From DASYXZ01 sp035308965 (lineage in GTDB: Bacteria; Acidobacteriota; Terriglobia; UBA7540): a stretch of DNA of 64,000 bases. Shown one piece after another: positions 25,693 through 33,362 of this stretch. A model generated the notes under the pieces. That model saw only the letters and a list, made by a program, of their open reading frames with translations, ran no database searches and was not told the DNA's origin. The DNA lies in NCBI GenBank assembly GCA_035308965.1, contig DATGFN010000062.1:248001-312000 (forward strand), in the 5' to 3' direction. How positions within the stretch are numbered: position 1 is the stretch's first letter; each line of letters begins with the position of its first letter. The translations under genes were made by a program, and so were the position numbers.

Positions 25693-26871
25693 TTGGCTAA
25701 AAAAATTGCGCTCCTGGCAGCGGCACTGTTTTGGCTTTGCGGGGCAAACGCTCTTTTAGGCGTCACCTATTCCTCTACCTCGCAAAAAAAGAAGCATAAG
25801 TCTTCCGTTCACACTTCGGCCACCAGCAAGAAAACCCTGTCCGGCAAAACCCTGAGTGCAAGCGCTCATCGGCGTCGCCGGTACAACCCCTGGCGCATCA
25901 CCTCATACGGCGATTCCGTCGCGGGAGACAATCCCGTGGGCGACGATCCTGCCATTCGCGAAGCAGCGGTGTCGGCTCTCGGAAAATGGTATGGAGCGGT
26001 CGCCGTGGTGGACCCGAACACCGGACGGATCCTGACTTTGGTGAACCAGAAGCTCGCCACCGAAAACGCGTTTACGCCCTGCTCCACGATCAAACCCATC
26101 ACCGCCCTGGCGGCCTTGAAGGAAGGGGTGATCACGCCGGAAACCACTTTGCGTGCCGAGCGCCGCATGCGGGTCTACGGCAGCAGAGATATAAATCTGA
26201 CCAATGCCCTGGCTCATTCGAGCAACAATTATTTTTCGCAGGTGGGCCAGATGCTGGGCTTTGACCGCTTGACGGAATACGCCCGCGAGTTGGGACTTGG
26301 AGAGCGAACCACTGAGGACATCCCCGGTGAATCCGCCGGGCACTTCCCCCTGGAGCCCCCCAAAGAAGGCGGCGTGGGCATGGTGGCGTATGATGGTCTC
26401 ACCTTCGACGTCACCACCTTGCAGATGGCGGCCATGGTTTCCGCCATCGCCAACGGCGGAACTCTGTATCAGCTCCAATACCCGCGAACTCCGGAAGATG
26501 TGGCGGGATTCCAGCCCAAGGTCAGGCGCCAATTGGATGATCTCGCTCCCTATTTTGCCGACGTCAAAGCGGGAATGGCTGCCGCCGTGCTTTACGGGAC
26601 GGCTCGTTTTGCCTACGACCCTCAGAATGACATCTACGGAAAGACTGGAACGTGCAGCGAGGATGGAGCACGCCTGGGCTGGTTTGTTTCCTACTCGGGC
26701 CAGCAAGATCCGAAATACGCGGTGGTAGTCTTGTTGCGGGGAGGAAGATCAATGATGGGCCCGCACGCCGCCGAAATCGCGGGCAAGCTTTATCACAATC
26801 TATATGCAAGGGCCCAAAAGAACGACGTGACTATACCTGCCGTCACTCTGATTGGCCCCCGAACTCATTAA
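25693..26871 (+). CDS. compact penicillin-binding protein (transpeptidase)
   Basis: Monofunctional transpeptidase of 392 aa. N-terminal anchor (about 3-22), a very basic Ser/Lys/Arg-rich linker (about 28-70), then a penicillin-binding domain. Active motifs: STIK in FTPCSTIKPI, SSN in AHSSNNYF and KTG in YGKTGTC. There is no pedestal/dimerisation domain and no glycosyltransferase, so it is much shorter than FtsI or PBP2. TTG 25693 follows AAGGGGGTAGG at ideal distance; the earlier GTG 25654 is unlikely. Acts in the periplasm on peptidoglycan; its specific role is unknown. Confidence 0.85.
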   Translation: MAKKIALLAAALFWLCGANALLGVTYSSTSQKKKHKSSVHTSATSKKTLSGKTLSASAHRRRRYNPWRITSYGDSVAGDNPVGDDPAIREAAVSALGKWYGAVAVVDPNTGRILTLVNQKLATENAFTPCSTIKPITALAALKEGVITPETTLRAERRMRVYGSRDINLTNALAHSSNNYFSQVGQMLGFDRLTEYARELGLGERTTEDIPGESAGHFPLEPPKEGGVGMVAYDGLTFDVTTLQMAAMVSAIANGGTLYQLQYPRTPEDVAGFQPKVRRQLDDLAPYFADVKAGMAAAVLYGTARFAYDPQNDIYGKTGTCSEDGARLGWFVSYSGQQDPKYAVVVLLRGGRSMMGPHAAEIAGKLYHNLYARAQKNDVTIPAVTLIGPRTH

Positions 26872-26892
26872 GCCTTTGAAGAATTTGGCAAG

Positions 26893-26921
26893 CTTGCCCT
26901 CGCCGAAGTGGTGAGGGCAAG
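26893..26921. terminator. stem-loop between convergent genes
   Basis: CTTGCCCTC and GAGGGCAAG form a 9-bp stem, extended inward by CC/GG across one wobble pair, with a GAAGT loop. It lies between the stops of the penicillin-binding protein and cysH genes. No T-run follows on either strand, so it may be a processing stem rather than a classical terminator. Confidence 0.4.
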
Positions 26922-26946
26922 CCAGCCGCCGGCCGCCACTTACCCG

Positions 26947-27705
26947 TTAGCGACTAACTCCCAAATTGCCTGCGTGCAGGCCGCACTCCTTTTTGGCCTC
27001 ATCTTCCCACCACCAGCGCCCCGCGCGTTCGTGCTGGCCGGGAAGAATGGCCCGGGTGCAAGGCTCGCATCCGATGGAGACGAACCCCTTTTCGTGGAGC
27101 GCATTGTAGGGAACATCGTTCTCATGGATGTAGGCCCAAATCTGGTCAGAAGTCCATTGTGCCAGTGGATTGAATTTCACCAACTCGTGGTCGGGCGTCG
27201 AGTGGGTGAGATCGCTTTGCACCGCGGGCAATTCGTTCCGCGTCCACGGACTCTGGTCGCGCCGCTGGCCGGTGATCCACGCGTCGAGCGTGGAGAGAGC
27301 GCGCCGCAGGGGTTCCACCTTGCGGATGCCGCAGCACTCCTGATGGCCGTCGCGGTAAAACGAAAACAAGCCCTTCTCCCGTACCAGTTTCTCCACCGCT
27401 TCCGGCTGGGGGAAATAGACTTCTATCGGAATTCCGTAGCGTTCCCGAATCTTGTCTATGAACTGGTAGGTCTCCGCGTGCAGCCGCCCGGTGTCGAGTG
27501 TGAAGACGCGAAAGGGGGCGTCATCGAATGAGCCCTTCCCGAAAATTTTTGACGCCATATCAATCAGCGCCGCGCTGCCCGAACCGCTGAAGCTGATGGC
27601 CACGCGCGAGGAGTACTCACGAATGGCATACTCCAGAATCTCCCGCGGGTGCCGTCCAGCCAATGATTCGGCGATATCCAAGTGGTTTGCGATGGCTATT
27701 CCCAT
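26947..27705 (-). CDS. cysH: phosphoadenylyl/adenylyl-sulfate reductase
   Basis: Reduces APS or PAPS to sulfite in assimilatory sulfate reduction. The PP-loop is SFSGSGSAALI (about 32-42), followed by TLDTGRLHAET. The iron-sulfur Cys pattern is ECCGIRK and later GCEPC, marking the 4Fe-4S APS-reductase type. The catalytic Cys is in KKECGLH near the C-terminus. ATG 27705 follows AGGGG at 7 bases and is preferred to 27729. A structured leader with a terminator-like hairpin lies upstream, so expression may be attenuated. No other sulfur genes are adjacent. Confidence 0.93.
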   Translation of the reverse strand: MGIAIANHLDIAESLAGRHPREILEYAIREYSSRVAISFSGSGSAALIDMASKIFGKGSFDDAPFRVFTLDTGRLHAETYQFIDKIRERYGIPIEVYFPQPEAVEKLVREKGLFSFYRDGHQECCGIRKVEPLRRALSTLDAWITGQRRDQSPWTRNELPAVQSDLTHSTPDHELVKFNPLAQWTSDQIWAYIHENDVPYNALHEKGFVSIGCEPCTRAILPGQHERAGRWWWEDEAKKECGLHAGNLGVSR

Positions 27706-27790
27706 GATTTTCCCCTGACCTTCCTTCAATAATTTTGCCCGCGCGCTGGCGCTCCCGTTTCCGATTGATTCGTCCCAACATCGTGCGCGG

Positions 27791-27831
27791 AAAATAAAAA
27801 AGCCCGCTCACGGTTAATCCGTTAGCGGGCT
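27791..27831 (-). terminator. terminator hairpin upstream of cysH
   Basis: Read on the minus strand: AGCCCGCT, one mismatch, ACGG, loop ATTAA, CCGT, AGCGGGCT, then TTTTTATTTT. A near-perfect intrinsic terminator 86 bases before cysH. Either it ends a separate small RNA or it is an attenuator for cysH. Confidence 0.8.
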
Positions 27832-27973
27832 ATCGGGATAATTACTTGGTTGCGATACTTACAAGCCGGTTATCTCCGAATGGAAAGCGCCGCTAACGAA
27901 CGGAGTACAACAACACATCCGCATCGCGGCCCATCCCTGCATCGGCTTGTGACTTGTTCGCATCACCTTTAAA
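27791..27973 (-). ncRNA. candidate structured RNA (small RNA or cysH leader)
   Basis: A promoter at 27980-28009 and the terminator at 27791-27831 bound a transcript of about 183 bases with no convincing ORF. The ends pair as a rod: GGT/ACC, TGCGA/TCGCA, then ACAAGCCG/CGGCTTGT, with CTCCG/CGGAG and CCGC-gat-GCGG hairpins inside. Size and rod shape recall 6S RNA, but no sequence signature was recognised. It could equally be a sulfur-responsive leader, since cysH follows on the same strand. No known riboswitch consensus was found. Confidence 0.5.
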
Positions 27974-27979
27974 GAACGA

Positions 27980-28009
27980 ATCGTAACATCGGGTCCGGTA
28001 GCGCGTCAA
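27980..28009 (-). promoter_or_regulatory. sigma-70-like promoter of the structured RNA/cysH leader
   Basis: On the minus strand TTGACG (28009-28004), 18 bases, TACGAT (27985-27980). Predicted start near 27973. Confidence 0.6.
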
Positions 28010-28034
28010 GCTAAATTTCACCAAAAATAATCGG

Positions 28035-28880
28035 CTAGGGCGCTGTGGAAATTACAATGTCGTTCTTCAAGCTCGCAGCCACGGTCAGCATCTCGTCACG
28101 CTCCTTGTCGGGGACTTTAAGCTGCATCATGGCCTCAATCAAGTGGTCCACAGCCACGTCCCAATCGGCATCCGTAATGCCCATTCCGGCGTGCGACGCC
28201 CGCATGGTGCGCCCCAGGTAATAGCATGGGCCGCCCGTGGCGCCGCACAACTGCTCCACCATAAGTTCGCGGATGTGGTGGAGCGAGTCAGTGCCGTGAC
28301 CCACAAAATACTTTCCAAGTTGAGGATCTTTGACCAGGCGGGGAATGAAGTCATCGGCCACAGCGGCCAGCGCGTCATACCCGCCCAAACGCTTGTAAAG
28401 CGATTGCCCATCGGTACTCGGCGGCACAGCTAGTGGCGCGGAAACGTGCTCGTGGACAATCAACCAATCGCGGCCGCGCTTCTCCCAAACCAAAGTCCAG
28501 CGGCCATCAAGGGAATGCACTGCTCCGCTCTTGGTTGTGCGTTCGAAGTGCAGGCTGGCCGTGGCCCAGGCCAGATTGGCTTGCGGATGGACACGTACGT
28601 CGCTTAGAGTGAATTTCACCGAAGCACGGTCGGGAAAACTCCTGCTCACCCCCGCCGCGTATTCCGCCCATCCGTTATACTTGAACGGCGCAACATCAAA
28701 GTAGACGTTCTCCGCGTCCTGGGCGTAGTAGGGCGCGGCATTGGCCGGGTCCAAAGTCTCCCAGGCATCCAGCGTTTTCCGCATCAGAGCGTTGAAGTCA
28801 GGCGCGTGTGACGCCGCGAACGCGGGCACGCTGAATGCGATTCCCCAAATGAGTGTGGCTACGAACAACCGGATTTTCAT
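28035..28880 (-). CDS. secreted SnoaL-like domain fused to group I truncated hemoglobin
   Basis: 281 aa: signal peptide about 1-23 (ends AFA), an NTF2/SnoaL-like (DUF4440-type) domain about 28-150 (WETLDPANAAPYYAQD... GRWTLVWEKRGRDWLIVHEH), and a truncated hemoglobin about 160-277. The globin part shows LYKRLGGYDALAAVADDF, LCGATGGPCYYLGR and MRASHAGMGIT, with H230 the likely proximal heme ligand. The two-domain exported arrangement suggests periplasmic O2/NO or small-ligand chemistry; the reaction is unknown. ATG start after AGGAGCAAG. It is followed by the structured RNA region on the same strand. Confidence 0.8.
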   Translation of the reverse strand: MKIRLFVATLIWGIAFSVPAFAASHAPDFNALMRKTLDAWETLDPANAAPYYAQDAENVYFDVAPFKYNGWAEYAAGVSRSFPDRASVKFTLSDVRVHPQANLAWATASLHFERTTKSGAVHSLDGRWTLVWEKRGRDWLIVHEHVSAPLAVPPSTDGQSLYKRLGGYDALAAVADDFIPRLVKDPQLGKYFVGHGTDSLHHIRELMVEQLCGATGGPCYYLGRTMRASHAGMGITDADWDVAVDHLIEAMMQLKVPDKERDEMLTVAASLKNDIVISTAP

Positions 28881-29006
28881 CTTGCTCCTCCGTGAAGATT
28901 TTTAGCCGGATGACAATGAAAGCGTATTCACCTGTCATTCTGAGCCCGCAGTCGCAGGTGAAGTCCGACTTCTGGATTCCCACGGAGGCGGGGCGCAGCG
29001 CCTAGT

Positions 29007-29783
29007 TTACCAAAGCGATCCTTTGCGCTTTTCAAATGAATAATCCCTCCCATTTCGCAGAATCAGGCAAAAGCGGACCTCCTGCTTCTGCGCCCTCTGT
29101 AGGGCGCCTGCAATAGACTGAAGGTCCTCCTTCACCTCTCCGGCGAAGGCCAGCGCTGAGCCGTCAAGCCCGCCGAGCAACCCCGCCATGGACCGGATTC
29201 CATCCCCAGCACCGTGCCACGTCACTTCCTCGCCCTCAAAATCGTCCGCAAACCCGAAATGCGATAGTGCATACACCTGCCTTGATACCGCCAAGCCATC
29301 TAGCTGGCGGCACTGTTTGGCCAGCGCTTTCCCTCTTTTGAACGGATCAGTGTCGGGGCGGCCGGGCAATGCAGGATCCTCCAATAACCGCTTTTCGAAG
29401 TAAGGTGCGATCAGGGCGGAGGACCGATTTTCATGGGTCATTGAAAAGAACATCCAAGTGAAAAACAGCGAGCCCAAAATACCCGACCAAACGAGTATCC
29501 AACCCCAGGAGGCGCCTTGGCCAACATATATTTCGAGGAGACCAAGTCCCGCTACCACGGCACAGGGAATGAAAAAGCAGATTGCCATTGTTTTGGCGTC
29601 GCGCCACGCCCAAGCCCGAAGGCGCTTGCGATAACATCCGGGAAAGTCGCCGCAATAATCGTATCCTGTTTGGAAGTCCGCCAAACAAAGCCTCCTGCAT
29701 CTTATTCCAAGCGTAGCATAGGGTACATCATCCTCGATTCGCGACGAAGAGGGTTTCCATGTGATTTGAAATTGGGACGTCAA
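29007..29783 (-). CDS. membrane protein of unknown function
   Basis: 258 aa with two clear membrane helices at about 67-88 and 93-113 between a Cys-containing N-terminal region (RCRRLCLADFQTGYDYCGDFPGCYRKR) and a cytosolic C-terminal domain. I do not recognise the family. The Cys spacing in the N-terminal part may be a metal site or chance. Start at 29783 is the longest ATG and not well supported. Divergent from the TPR-thioredoxin gene. Confidence 0.5.
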   Translation of the reverse strand: MTSQFQITWKPSSSRIEDDVPYATLGIRCRRLCLADFQTGYDYCGDFPGCYRKRLRAWAWRDAKTMAICFFIPCAVVAGLGLLEIYVGQGASWGWILVWSGILGSLFFTWMFFSMTHENRSSALIAPYFEKRLLEDPALPGRPDTDPFKRGKALAKQCRQLDGLAVSRQVYALSHFGFADDFEGEEVTWHGAGDGIRSMAGLLGGLDGSALAFAGEVKEDLQSIAGALQRAQKQEVRFCLILRNGRDYSFEKRKGSLW

Positions 29784-29814
29784 AATTGATCTCCCCTTCT
29801 GCTGAGCTCACACT

Positions 29815-31350
29815 GTGCCTTGCCCTATGCGACATTCATTCCGGCTTGACCGCGGACCAACGACCGGCAATGATGTTAGTTGTCGCAAATGCGGGCGGTA
29901 TGCCCACGCCAATGAATTGGAAAAAGTGACTCAAATTCTCCGACAGATCTACGATCGTCTCCACATTTCACGGGTTTTCCTCGTTGCAGGTGCCACGCTT
30001 GCTGGAGCTATTTGCTTTCCAGCTTTCGCCCTGCAACTCCAGAGCTCGCCCGCGGCCAATGCTTCTCAGACTGCGAAGACGGCACAAGGGACCCCAAGCG
30101 ATCAATCAGTCACACCCGATCAAAAGCGCCCCGCCAGAACTGCCGAGGAAGAAGAAGCTAGTGCCCTGGATCAGGCCGTGAATTCCGCGGAGCGCAACCC
30201 GCAGGCTCTCATCAAGAATCTCGAGCATTTTCTCGATCGATATCCCAAGAGCCCTCGGCGCGAGCAAGTCTTGCGAACCATCTACCAGCAGGCGCTTCAG
30301 GCCAATGATCCTCGTACCGCCGAGAAATACGCGGAGGCGTTGCTGGGGATTCACCCCGAAGACCCCAATCTGCTTTCTTCGCTCATCGATCTGCTCGACC
30401 GCGAAAACGACGCGGCCAGCGTGGCCCGCGCCATCGTTTACGCCACGAGGCTTGTGGATCAAACCGAAAAATTGGCGGCGGGAGCAAGGCCTGCTGAGAT
30501 TCCGGAGGATCGCTGGCAGGAAACCACCGGGCTGATACGGGCCACGGGCTATTCAATGCGCGGCAAGGTTTATGCGAAGTCGGGACAGAACGACAAGGCG
30601 TTTGCTGACTACGAAAAAAGTTACTCCAACTATCCCACTTCCCAAGTGGCCGAAAAGCTCGGCGACTTGGCTGCTCTGAAGGGCGATTCCGATCTCGCGC
30701 TCGATTTTTTTGTCACCGCGTTTGCTTTTCCGGATAAGGCCGTGGACCCGGCGCGCCGCGAGGCATTGCGGAGAAAAGTGGGCAGCGCCTACATCGCAAA
30801 AAACAAAAGCGAAAACGGCCTGGGCGATTTGATCCTCGCCCGTTACGACCAGTTGAACCGTTCGCTGAAGTCGCGCTTTCAGGATTCCGGCCGGCCCAAT
30901 GCCGGACTCAATGACCCGCTTCAATTCGTGCTTCAGCGGTTGGATGGTTCCCAAGTGCGCCTCGCCGATTTTCGCGGCAAAGTCCTGGTGATGGACTTCT
31001 GGGCCACCTGGTGCGGGCCCTGCCGGATGGAAGGCAGAGCGCTGGAGCGCGTGATCCAGACCTTCAGTAACCAACCGGCGGCGGCCTTCCTGGCGGTTAA
31101 TGTGGACGACGAGCGGACTGGCGTTCCCGGTTTTGTGAAAGAAGAGCAATGGAAGATCCCCGTGGCGTACGCCCAGGGGCTTGACCATTTCCTGGATGTG
31201 ACGTCCTTGCCCACTCTTCTAATTCTCGACCGTCAAGGCCAGGTTGTTTTTCGTGAACAAGGCATGAACCCTATGACTTTCGAACAAGAGTTGGAAGAAA
31301 AATTGCGCGAGGAACTGGCGCGGCCTCCGGCCAACGCTTCTTCCAGATAG
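29815..31350 (+). CDS. TPR and thioredoxin-fold (TlpA-like) protein
   Basis: About 511 aa. A hydrophobic export/anchor segment (VFLVAGATLAGAICFPAFA, about 55-73) is followed by alpha-helical TPR-like repeats (about 105-340) and a C-terminal TlpA/AhpC-type thioredoxin domain with DFWATWCGPCRMEG (active CxxC). This matches acidobacterial periplasmic redox proteins that act on disulfides or cytochrome maturation. The N-terminal 50 residues before the hydrophobic segment, including CRKC, may be over-called: the GTG at 29815 has no good ribosome site and the start could lie further in. Confidence 0.78.
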   Translation: MPCPMRHSFRLDRGPTTGNDVSCRKCGRYAHANELEKVTQILRQIYDRLHISRVFLVAGATLAGAICFPAFALQLQSSPAANASQTAKTAQGTPSDQSVTPDQKRPARTAEEEEASALDQAVNSAERNPQALIKNLEHFLDRYPKSPRREQVLRTIYQQALQANDPRTAEKYAEALLGIHPEDPNLLSSLIDLLDRENDAASVARAIVYATRLVDQTEKLAAGARPAEIPEDRWQETTGLIRATGYSMRGKVYAKSGQNDKAFADYEKSYSNYPTSQVAEKLGDLAALKGDSDLALDFFVTAFAFPDKAVDPARREALRRKVGSAYIAKNKSENGLGDLILARYDQLNRSLKSRFQDSGRPNAGLNDPLQFVLQRLDGSQVRLADFRGKVLVMDFWATWCGPCRMEGRALERVIQTFSNQPAAAFLAVNVDDERTGVPGFVKEEQWKIPVAYAQGLDHFLDVTSLPTLLILDRQGQVVFREQGMNPMTFEQELEEKLREELARPPANASSR

Positions 31351-31361
31351 TTCTCCGCTCG

Positions 31362-32399
31362 TCATGCATCTGTTGCGGATTTCAAGCCTTTCCGAAGAAT
31401 TTCCTTCTCCTCCTCACGCAAAAAAGAAACGCGAATGGCGTTTTCGGAAACCCGGGCAAGCTGCTCGGGCGCTAGAGCAAAATGGGCCGCTGCTGATTCG
31501 AACTCGTTTTCCAGGCTGGTTCCGAACAAGCCCGGGTCGTCTGAATTCAGCGTGACCACCAGGCCGGCCTCCAGAAAGGCGGGCAGCGGGTGATCTTGAA
31601 ACGAAGGCACCAGGCCCGTGCAGACGTTGCTGGTGGGGCAAACTTCGAGCGGAATTTCGCGCTCGCGAAGCAGTGCCATCACCGATGGATCGCGTATTGC
31701 GCTGAGCCCGTGGCCGATGCGTTCGGCCCTCAACAACTCGACAGCAGCGCGAACGCTTTCAGGCCCCGCCGATTCTCCCGCGTGCGCGGTGAGGTGCAGT
31801 CCCAAGTCGCGCGCCTCCCGGTAGACCTCCGTGAAAAGCTCGGCGGGACCGCGCTGCTCGTCCCCGCCGATTCCAAAAGCCACAACGCCCTGGTCACGGA
31901 ATCGATGGGCGCAAGCGAGCACCTGGCGACCGTGCTCGGCGCCGAAATGCCGGATGGCATCAAAAATCCATCGCAATCGCACACCCAGGCGCTTCTCAGC
32001 CTCGAATGCTGCCAGGAGGATAGCTTCAAAGATGGCGTCCACACTCTGCTTTTTCCATAAGATAACCCCTGCGGAAAGAGTGACCTCGGCGTACTTCACG
32101 TTTTGTTGCGCCAGCCAATCGCACAATCGCGTTGTAGCCAGGGCGTAGTCGCCCGGCGAGTCCAGCAGCAGCGTGAGGAGTTTGAAGGCTTCAAGGAATT
32201 CCTGCGCGTTGCGGTAATGGAAATTTGTCCGTATCCGGTTCTCGATCCAATCCTCGGTTTCCCGATGGAGGCGTCCTTTGGCGCGCGCGAGTTCGCGCAG
32301 AGTCTCGGGACGGATGCTGCCCTCGAGATGGAGGTGCAACTCCACTTTGGGCAGGCGGGCGATGAAGGCTTTGACTTGAGCGTCGGAGGAGGGCTTCAT
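31362..32399 (-). CDS. add: adenosine deaminase
   Basis: Zinc hydrolase of the ADA family, 345 aa: HLHLEGS metal motif near the N-terminus, LTAHAGE, IGHGLSA, SNVCTGL, and LNSDDPGLF with the catalytic Asp pair. It deaminates adenosine (or a related purine or aminofutalosine-type substrate) to the inosine form. The ATG at 32399 overlaps the TGA of the upstream nuclease-like gene (ATGA), so the two are translationally coupled. Because the genome uses the MqnE route, an aminofutalosine deaminase role is a real alternative; the sequence does not decide. Confidence 0.88.
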   Translation of the reverse strand: MKPSSDAQVKAFIARLPKVELHLHLEGSIRPETLRELARAKGRLHRETEDWIENRIRTNFHYRNAQEFLEAFKLLTLLLDSPGDYALATTRLCDWLAQQNVKYAEVTLSAGVILWKKQSVDAIFEAILLAAFEAEKRLGVRLRWIFDAIRHFGAEHGRQVLACAHRFRDQGVVAFGIGGDEQRGPAELFTEVYREARDLGLHLTAHAGESAGPESVRAAVELLRAERIGHGLSAIRDPSVMALLREREIPLEVCPTSNVCTGLVPSFQDHPLPAFLEAGLVVTLNSDDPGLFGTSLENEFESAAAHFALAPEQLARVSENAIRVSFLREEEKEILRKGLKSATDA

Positions 32400-33238
32400 C
32401 GGCCTGGCAATGCAGGACGGCCTGCGTTTAACCATGCCGTATACCAGTAGGAGCCCGCATCATGCGCGGCCGCGTTGATCTGTTGCATGGCGGTGGAGCC
32501 AACCCGGGAATAAAATCGGCTGAAATAATCCTCGTTGTAGGACGGCAAACCTTCCAGCGAACGCCGGTCTTCAAATACGATGCGATCCACCCAGGTATAG
32601 GATTCAATGGTAATTTGAAATGCGAATTCGGTCGGATCCTCAATCTTGATCGCGTCCTGGGGCGACAGGATTAGAAAATTTGAAAAACGGTCGATCAAAC
32701 GAATTTCAAACCGGTCCGCCAGTCCGGCCTGCGCGGTCAACTGGCCGTCGTAATTCTGTGTGACGTGAAGCGGGTCGGTGGCATCGGCGACGTAGTGGGC
32801 CAGGATCGCTGCATCAAGTTTCGCCTCCTCCCAATTCTGCGCTCTGAAGGCATTGGTCAGCCGCAAGCTGTATTCCCCAATCTGCCAGGGAAGCAGGCCG
32901 TCGCGGTTGACCCGGCTCTTGCCGAATTGATCGGTGGCGGCTTTGAACGAATGAGGGAGGCTGATAAATGGGAAGATGCCGTACCTGTCCAAATAGATGT
33001 AGTGGTGCTTGCGCTCAAAAGGGTCTTTCGCCATCGAAATGTCCGGGTCGTTGGCGTGGTCGATCAGAAACTGGCGATTGGCTTCAAAGAAGCCGCGCAT
33101 TTCCGCGGGCAAGGTCTCAATGGCCCAGCGGTTGGCGAGGCGGTGAGCGGTGGGCCCCCATGCGTATACAGGTGTCCCGGAAGCGAGCCCCAAGCTCAGT
33201 CCAAGCAGGGCAGTGATCAAGAAACGGATGTGGCCCAT
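32396..33238 (-). CDS. secreted zinc-dependent nuclease/phospholipase C-like protein
   Basis: 280 aa with a signal peptide (about 1-26, ending VYA) so that the mature protein begins WGPTAHR; a mature N-terminal Trp followed by a His is typical of S1/P1 nuclease and zinc phospholipase C folds, where it binds zinc. Further metal ligands are in AHYVADATDPLHVTQNY, close to the HxxxDxxxPLH signature. The substrate (nucleic acid or phospholipid) is not decidable. It overlaps add by 4 bases; with an exported nuclease and a purine deaminase coupled, nucleotide salvage is an attractive inference. Start 33286 is an alternative. Confidence 0.75.
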   Translation of the reverse strand: MGHIRFLITALLGLSLGLASGTPVYAWGPTAHRLANRWAIETLPAEMRGFFEANRQFLIDHANDPDISMAKDPFERKHHYIYLDRYGIFPFISLPHSFKAATDQFGKSRVNRDGLLPWQIGEYSLRLTNAFRAQNWEEAKLDAAILAHYVADATDPLHVTQNYDGQLTAQAGLADRFEIRLIDRFSNFLILSPQDAIKIEDPTEFAFQITIESYTWVDRIVFEDRRSLEGLPSYNEDYFSRFYSRVGSTAMQQINAAAHDAGSYWYTAWLNAGRPALPGR

Positions 33239-33362
33239 AAGCCCCCCGGGGATGGCCGGAGAGAGTTTGAGAGCGAGTGCACTCATTTTCTCTTGAGCTA
33301 AATCATTCCGGTGGATTCTACACCAACGGTGGTTCTTACCGGAATCAAACCAAATGGTCCTT

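Noticed and set aside
27791..27973. SAM, TPP or cobalamin riboswitch before cysH
   Set aside because: None of the conserved core words of those families is present in the leader.
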